This document shows, one piece after another, positions 61,001 through 64,000 of a DNA stretch of 64,000 nt. Source of the DNA: Lotus japonicus (taxonomy: Eukaryota; Streptophyta; Magnoliopsida; Fabales; Fabaceae); assembly GCF_012489685.1 (NCBI RefSeq), contig NC_080042.1, positions 7,256,501 to 7,320,500 on the forward strand. Reading direction: 5' to 3'. The translations under genes and the position numbers were made by a program. Every line of letters begins with the position of its first letter. Position 1 is the stretch's first letter. The notes under the pieces are model-generated. The model was not told the DNA's origin. It was given only the letters and a program-made list of their open reading frames with translations, and searched no databases.

Positions 61001-63440
61001 CTACATCGTGTAGGCAAGGTTGCTTACACCCTCAATTTACCTGCTACCTCACGCATTCATCCCACTTTTCATGTTTCCCTGCTGAAACCTTGCCCAGATG
61101 CTACAGTTTCTCTTTATCCTCTTCCGGAAGATTGGGGCAGCATGGATAATCCTAAGGAACCATTCAAGATTTTGAAGAGGCGCTCTGTGCAGAAACACCA
61201 TAGAGCTGTTACTGAAGTCTTAGTGCAGTGGAAAGGGGAAAGTGCAGAAGAGGCCACTTGGGAATTGCTATATAAGCTGAAGCAGCAGTTCCCCTTCTTT
61301 GATGTTACTGCTTCTCCTTGAGGTCAAGGAGAGTTTTAAGGGGAGGGATATGATGCACTTAGCATCACTTAGCATCTGTTAATTAGGAATATGATGCACT
61401 TGTTAGCATCTGTTAAATAAGAATTAGAACAGCTGTCATAACAGCTGGCAGCAAAGTAGTATAAATAAGGCCATTAGGCAGTTAGAGATGTTATGTTAGT
61501 TGTAACAAGAATTTTATCTCTCTAATCTCAATTCTCAGTTCCCTTCTCTCTCTTTCTCTCTCTTTCTCCTCTCTTTCACTTCTTCTCCTATCATGTTTAT
61601 ACTCCCTCCAACTTTAGTTGAAGAAGAAGACTAAAGAATTAATTGTAGAAGAACCAAGCATACAAGAAAGAAGACGAGAAGTATAACAAAAAAAAAGTTT
61701 AAATTGAATGTCAACACTGAAGGCAAGAAGTAAACGACAAAGCTTCCAATCCCATTAAATCATTGCGATCATGGAAGCGTCCAAAACAAACATTGTTTCA
61801 AACACCAATTGCAATTTTAATTATTGTCTCACACTTTCTTCTCTTATATTTGTATACTACAATATCCAAATTGCAGTTCTGACTAAAAACTCTACACCAA
61901 AGTAAATGATACATGCATGGAAAGGAGAGGAACCATACTAGAAGACTTATTGAAATCATTGTTCAAAACAAGATTTCCACGTAAGTTAGTATGGCTAGTA
62001 TTTTACTTTTGTTGTATTGTTGTTTTCTTTTAGGCTTGTATAATGGCATTATTTGAATTTTGAATATTTGGGCTTGAACTTTGATTGTATTTGGTTTAGG
62101 CCTTGTATTTAGGCCATTAGGGATATAGGAAATTGACTTGTATTCCGGACCAAATAAGGTTTAGTTACACTATTTGCATTACATGGCATGACACCTTGTT
62201 GGGCCTTAGGTTTCAGCCCACAACACCATTAGTACGCCACCGTTTACATTATAAGGGGTTCCTCTTTATATATTTTCTGGACTATTGAATCATTTGAGAA
62301 GAACAGTTTCTTTTGACCTTTCAGTCTATGAACCTTATAGAGAATTATCACGTGTTGTACACTTGTAGTTTCTCACTGATAAGAACCTTGGGAGAACCAT
62401 ACCACAAAAGCTAGCTGTTGTAGTTGGAGAACCCAAGGCCTTATAAACCCCACATTAGAATCCCATACTTCCAATGTGGGACTCAAGTCCCATACCTTGC
62501 AATGGGGTCCTAACATCCCACCACGCTCCGCAGCCCCGGCGCCCACGCGGGCTGGCTGTGCACTAGCCCCACGACTAGTCCCGGGCAAACACTGCAATGC
62601 CGGCGTCACCACCCGCGCCGCTCGTTTGCAGCTCAGAGACATGGTGGAAGGCTCTGATACCATTGATAAGAACCTTGGGAGAACCATACCACAAAAGCTA
62701 GCTGTTGTAGTTGGAGAGCCCAAGGCCTTATAAACCCCACATTAGAATCCCATACTTCCAATGTGGGACTCAAGTCCCATACCTTGCAATGGGGTCCTAA
62801 CACTCACCTTGAGAAGTATCAAGAGATCCTTCCTTTTTCCATTACATGCTGTAGTTTTATTCACAAAAATGTCACATTATTTTCATTTTGTTTTCTGCTT
62901 CAAAAGATTTTTATAGGAAACAACAAAAACAACAAACAAACTGAAAACGAGGTAGAATTTTTGTAATTAAAACTGAAAGCCGGGGATGGAAACAGAAAAT
63001 AGAAATGAAAAGCAAACAGTCCTCAAGTTATTGTAAGACTTCAACAAGAATTATGATACCTACCCATTCAATTAGTGAATAACAGTAGATATATGAAACC
63101 ACTACATCATTTACGTAAAGCATACCTATCAAGAGCCATATTTCTTGTTTGCCCAGAACCAAGGCTGAGTGCAAGAAGCCATCGATCAATGAATGTAGTT
63201 CCTTCTGAATATAAACTTACATCTATTACATGCATCTTTATCGCAGTATTAGAGCTGCTAAAAAGCCTTGATAACTGGAACTTTCTCCATTTTTTTTCAG
63301 AAAATGGATTCCTCATAATAGAAGATGATGGATCAATGCTTATTGAAAAATTCTGGCAAGGATGTGAATGTCCTTCCTCCCATGTTGATATTGACACCTG
63401 GATAGCATGCCAATACTCTGGCTCAATTAGATATTGACAC
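46093..63440 (-). CDS. Sacsin-like giant protein with C-terminal RING finger (3' part; 5' end outside window)
   Basis: Seven exons join in one frame: 63126-63440 (upstream limit tentative), 53495-56525, 53279-53411, 48320-48843, 47295-48221, 46707-46886 and 46093-46290, about 1,770 residues. Exon phases agree at every junction, for example MALDR|RYLAYNL across 63126/56525. The protein resembles plant sacsin-like RING proteins (Arabidopsis At5g23110 type, several thousand residues), with HSP90-type ATPase-like repeats mostly upstream, outside this window. The last exons give a coiled-coil-like segment (DVEKKALLQRTIDLQENL) and a C3HC4 RING: CRVCLS...CGHVLCRKC...CPFC. A chaperone-linked E3 ligase role is inferred. 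Two introns are swollen by retrotransposons (48844-53278 and 56526-63125), but splice sites and frame are intact. Confidence 0.9.
49180..49775 (+). pseudogene. Truncated Ty1/copia remnant in a sacsin-gene intron
   Basis: An LTR-like stretch (about 49200-49460, ending in a CTCTCTCTCTTTCTC-type leader) is followed by ATGGTATATAGAG, resembling a primer-binding site. It then jumps directly to the end of RNase H: KSSAEAEFRAMTQRVCELLW and CDNKSAISIVHNPVQHDKTK. Gag, protease, integrase and reverse transcriptase are gone, and the frame has stops. No downstream LTR is seen. Confidence 0.65.
49785..49910. repeat. Short GTATCG-repeat element
   Basis: Dense overlapping copies of CGTATCG/CGATACG on both strands, forming a foldback between about 49790 and 49902. 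It resembles in style the GCGCTATAG element at 15954 and may be a hAT-like MITE, but its ends are not resolved. Confidence 0.45.
50143..50886 (+). pseudogene. Copia gag remnant
   Basis: Starts MATGASSGASSAAPLTF and continues with LIKPDDSNFRSWHQQVEVV (copia Gag: L-x-x-x-NYxxW). Stops and a frameshift near 50350-50580 divide it; the second half (DFTSLMTIVYNRETPCS) restores the L-x-x-I-x-x block. It fuses at about 50886 to RNase H by a large internal deletion. Confidence 0.75.
50887..51110 (+). pseudogene. Copia RNase H fragment, interrupted by insertion
   Basis: Encodes TLVAGSSTEAEYRSLANTAS and CDNGSTVALTHNPILHNRTK, the conserved copia RNase H end. The last part (HIExDxHFxRE-like, EDIFTKALSQPHF) resumes at 52746 after the inserted element and ends near 52922. 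Confidence 0.85.
51111..51272 (+). repeat. 5' LTR of the short element
   Basis: Compared with the 3' copy at 52584-52745: GAGGATATAT versus GAGGGTATAT, and TAACGG versus TAATGG. Otherwise identical by eye. Confidence 0.93.
51329..52195 (+). CDS. Unrecognised 288-residue ORF inside the short element
   Basis: I do not recognise this protein. The first 80 residues are highly charged and alpha-helical in character, with a repeated AAYERHVAEYERYMAAYERY pattern (YER spaced 7 and 8 residues) that suggests a coiled coil. The middle is acidic and Glu/Val/Ala-rich. The C-terminal third has three PP(A/R)KPPD motifs (near residues 212, 240 and 272) with CCLV/SCLLV segments between them. There is no zinc knuckle, protease or other pol motif. 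GC content is far above the surroundings. The start codon is the first ATG after the primer-binding site, where gag would begin, so it replaces gag by position. It may be captured host sequence or a degenerate Gag-like protein. Confidence 0.6.
   Translation: MEAWWISFEQMCEKNKREDEERRRRLEAAAAYERHVAEYERYMAAYERYEAKAAAEAVRIAEEERAAAAARESSFERFCTELPTTVTVEAETVAVEDVPAAEREAEVLSVAERATTVREAELEVVPEAEGVAASKVPAIQENEETECPIFVQKLQIGSSMAIPAQSGGELEFVRVVVPPIGDSRFAMLQIKYLGFVVSPIIVDFEIDGGRSPPRKPPDVFLPGGDPCCLVRDRYLLILSNRLPAKPPDSFLCGGAFAVVAGDSCLLVMAHRPPAKPPDSAAKEREMTV
52584..52745 (+). repeat. 3' LTR of the short element
   Basis: Partner of 51111-51272, directly preceded by the polypurine tract. Confidence 0.93.
56603..56845 (+). 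repeat. 5' LTR of the intact chromovirus
   Basis: A TATA box (TATAAATA) is at 56712-56719, followed by a CT-rich leader of CTCTCTTTCTC units. Confidence 0.95.
56847..56860 (+). promoter_or_regulatory. Primer-binding site of the intact chromovirus
   Basis: TGGTATTCAGAGC starts one base inside the LTR. It matches the tRNA-iMet-type site (TGGTATCAGAGC) with one extra T. Confidence 0.8.
56879..61321 (+). CDS. Gag-Pol polyprotein of the intact chromovirus
   Basis: One 1,480-residue open frame starting 18 nt after the primer-binding site. Order: coiled-coil-like N-terminus; Gag domain (about 80-230); zinc knuckle CFFCHEKFSPGHDC (about 300-313); protease LIDSGSSHNF (about 377-386); reverse transcriptase with VDYRKLN and catalytic FFDDIL (about 729-734); RNase H (ETDASSTGIGAVL, TDQHSLKFLL); integrase with an H-H-C-C finger (CETCLRC about 1102) and D-D-E at about D1135, D1195 and E1231; and a C-terminal chromodomain (VLVQWKG...EEATWE). 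No stop or frameshift occurs. Gag and Pol in one frame without a stop is usual for this group, with processing by the protease. No envelope gene. The stop codon is followed by the polypurine tract. Confidence 0.95.
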   Translation: MAEATRLQSSIREAEERITATIEPCISRHLRELEQRFELQLNGFQEAMRGLGLQMTEMSSRRRGANDGEHRMPTRLTRLDFPKFNRDEAESWLVKCERFFTLDNTPEAEKVAIASIAMDESSFRWFQTLEQSTTGPVSWMQFSDAVKVRFGTEFDSPLEELKRLVQTGTLEDYQEAFDTLAARTDLSEPQKLQVYLGGLCAELSNGVKMFAPRTLLEATRIAKLQERSIELLQKRTVSGVRSTGAWSDKRGNSSFVEKKLPEKKPGGDSNQKGILGKPNYTFQRKLSPKEMEEHRAQNLCFFCHEKFSPGHDCPQRKKLQVFLMEVEEGEPEAVDSASSVDSEPVVPTLSLNAIHGDSEYPLMRLTAWIGKKRIHVLIDSGSSHNFIDQKLCKEGLSYLRPVHPLLKPLQVTVAGGGVMQGTGLCDGIQLKMQGYDFFTSAIALHLGSFDLILGLQWLTQWGTISWDFKALVMEFDMGHLKVRLQADKSGKDRVVSAAKLNQIVAEESFCFMLQLFPCSQEKVCCALGLEEPEDPATKEHKTTVLEEFKDVFEEPTQLPPFRGIHDHQIVLKEGSNPVSLRPYRYPPAQKDVIDNMVKELLDSGVIQPSSSPFASPVVLVKKKDGSWRMCVDYRKLNDMTVKAKFPIPLVEDLLDELGGAQIFSKLDLRSGYHQIRMKPEDIAKTAFQTHGGQYEYVVMPFGLSNAPATFQGTMNVIFASLLRKCVLIFFDDILVYSKSIVEHVAHLRHVFTVLKTHSFYVKRSKCAFFTTRIEYLGHFITPEGVTTDPAKIMAVQEWPEPQTLKQLRGFLGLTGYYRRFIQNYSMLASPLTDLLKKDAFIWSDKASHAFNQLKQALSTAPVLAIPDMAKPFVVETDASSTGIGAVLMQDKHPIAFISKVLSPRNRLLSVYDRELLALVHAVSKWHQYLSLQPFLILTDQHSLKFLLEQRLSTPAQYKWVTKLMGLSYEIRYKQGKDNVAADSLSRANHGELLHLAVSSISSELWDLIQQAYVADSSLKDLMQEVNASPDQHPHYRVVDGFLFRKHRLVVPNNDQVRLVILQWLHSSHQGGHSGIRASTHRIKSLFYWKGLSKSVAEFIQRCETCLRCKYEPHAVPGLLQPLAIPDGVWQSIAMDFIEGLPKSHGKDTIWVVIDRLSKYAHFIALSHPFSASTLAEVFINNVYKLHGAPANIVSDRDPLFTSKFWAAFLQQLGISQSLSTAYHPQSDGQSEVLNRCLEHYLRAMTWQRPKEWAAWLPMAEWWYNTTFHSAIQATPYEVVYGQPPPLHLPYCPQSTVVDAVDRSFVAREEMINKLQGNLARAQARMKTLADKHRSDREFQVGDWVFLKLQPYRQSSLTSRASQKLSPRFFGPYQILHRVGKVAYTLNLPATSRIHPTFHVSLLKPCPDATVSLYPLPEDWGSMDNPKEPFKILKRRSVQKHHRAVTEVLVQWKGESAEEATWELLYKLKQQFPFFDVTASP
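61337..61350 (+). promoter_or_regulatory. Polypurine tract of the intact chromovirus
   Basis: AAGGGGAGGGATA immediately before the 3' LTR. Nearly the same sequence precedes the 3' LTR of the short element at 52584. Confidence 0.85.
61351..61593 (+). repeat. 3' LTR of the intact chromovirus
   Basis: No difference from 56603-56845 found by eye. Confidence 0.95.
61599..62376. other. Intron DNA of the sacsin-like gene, no element resolved
   Basis: Intron sequence resuming after the chromovirus. The part from about 62030 (repeated TTAGGCCTTGTATTTAGGCC) looks like old LTR or leader sequence but has no boundaries. Confidence 0.4.
62377..62802 (-). mobile_element. TRIM (miniature LTR element), 426 bp
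   Basis: 139-bp LTRs at 62377-62515 and 62664-62802, plus-strand termini TGATAAGAACC and GGTCCTAACA, with a perfect CTCAC duplication (62372-62376, 62803-62807). A tRNA-iMet-type primer-binding site TGGTATCAGAGCC lies on the minus strand at 62650-62662, one base from the LTR, which fixes the orientation. The 148-bp interior is GC-rich and has no coding capacity. It moves only with a helper. No 5S rRNA-like segment was recognised, so it is not obviously Cassandra. Confidence 0.93.
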
Positions 63441-64000
63441 CTTCAAAAAACTAAACTCAGAAACAAAATTCGTCCTTGGCTATTTACCCTAAAAATAGTC
63501 CCAAATTAGATATTTAGTTAAATTCTGGTAATTAGTCTTTGACAAGCTCCTGTACTTAATGCAGTTACAGTTTGAGTCAGATTACCTACTACACAATACT
63601 CACATCTCTATCAAACACTCTCAGATGAAACACTCGGCAGGTCTGACCAGTGTTGTTGATTAGCAGCCATGGCAGCACCATGGTGCAACAGGTTTCCAGC
63701 TATTATAATTCAGGTTATGCCTAACTCTACCCCAGACGCACAGTTCTGCAAAAGGCCCAACCTTTCCTGCTAAAGGCACAACCTTTCTAACATGGTGGTT
63801 GACGCTGTGGTTCTCTTCGGCAACGGATATGAGTGGAACTACGATGGCAAGGAGCGGTGGAGGTTCATGGATATGATGGAGGGAGGTCGTCAGAAAGGAA
63901 GAACAGGAGAGGGAAGAGATTGACGATAGTGAGGCGGACTCGATTGAGCTTTGAACCGGTGGCTGGCGCGGTAAGGTTTTGCCCTCTCTAACTTGCAGTG
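63441..64000. other. Sacsin-gene intron/upstream DNA with possible hAT-like MITE end
   Basis: No further sacsin-like exon recognised. CAGTGTTGTTGATTAGCAGC near 63648 resembles the terminal sequence of the MITE at 15954 (CAGGGTTGTTAATGGCG). A GC-richer stretch from 63790 holds a 43-codon ORF (63792-63923, MVVDAVVLFGNGYEWNYDG) without known relatives. Confidence 0.4.

Larger units (their letters stand above)
56603..61593 (+). mobile_element. Intact Ty3 chromovirus with short LTRs (Reina-like)
   Basis: 4,991 bp with 243-bp LTRs (56603-56845, 61351-61593) that look identical by eye, termini TGATGCAC and CCTATCA, and a perfect TGTTT duplication (56598-56602, 61594-61598). It encodes one uninterrupted gag-pol with a chromodomain. 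Short LTRs, compact size and single ORF suggest the Reina clade. It lies in a 6.6-kb intron of the sacsin-like gene, antisense to it. All parts needed for autonomous movement seem present, so it is very recent. Confidence 0.95.

Noticed and set aside
62516..62663. 5S rRNA-like (Cassandra) segment in the TRIM
   Set aside because: I looked for 5S internal promoter-like boxes in the LTRs and interior and did not recognise any.

Overview
The window is plant nuclear DNA: AT-rich, with spliced genes, plant-specific families and dense nested LTR retrotransposons. The best-matched host genes (a chalcone/isoliquiritigenin 2'-O-methyltransferase-like gene, a class C GH9 endoglucanase, a P-class PPR protein and a sacsin-like RING giant protein) fit a dicot, most likely a papilionoid legume. 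I cannot fix the species from sequence alone. No tRNA, rRNA, CRISPR or prokaryotic features were seen.

Layout. 0-9.4 kb is a graveyard of transposable elements: a plant-mobile-domain gene fragment, a CACTA-like end, a degenerate Ty3 retrotransposon, a LINE fragment, a solo LTR (6217-7406, TSD GCTAG) and a non-autonomous Mutator-like element with about 118-bp TIRs (7915-9330, 9-bp TSD). 9.5-22.8 kb is the main genic block, all on the minus strand: an O-methyltransferase with a probable one-base frameshift (9493-11607) and relics of a tandem copy; a PPR pseudogene (about 14733-15410) beside its intact tandem partner (16273-17934); and a ten-exon GH9C endoglucanase with a C-terminal CBM49 domain (18473-22753).

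23.6-44.7 kb is a nested retrotransposon complex that target-site duplications resolve exactly. An old solo LTR of a Tekay/Del-type chromovirus (23613-42707 in its interrupted form, TSD AAAGG) was hit twice within one tandem-repeat block: by a gag-only Tat/Athila-type element (24354-29525, TSD TCTCT) and by a full-length 10.9-kb member of its own family (29588-40524, TSD ACTCC). The young element's gag-pol frame is open over about 1,530 codons except for two in-frame TAG codons. The whole complex sits inside a Mutator-like relic, which also carries a solo LTR of the Tat/Athila-type family (43285-44737, TSD GAACT).

46.1-63.4 kb is the 3' part of a very large sacsin-like gene ending in a C3HC4 RING finger (minus strand; its 5' end lies beyond the window). 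Two of its introns are swollen by insertions. One holds copia remnants, including a copia element with unusual TA...TA LTR termini (49923-53152), itself carrying a 1.6-kb non-autonomous element with an unrecognised 288-residue ORF (51111-52745). The other (6.6 kb) holds an apparently intact chromovirus with LTRs identical by eye and an uninterrupted 1,480-residue gag-pol (56603-61593), plus a 426-bp TRIM (62377-62802).

The host genes show no common pathway; they are ordinary neighbours. The coherent story is transposon biology: autonomous and non-autonomous LTR elements, solo LTRs and self-insertion, with palindromic arrays placed just upstream of the TATA boxes of one LTR family.
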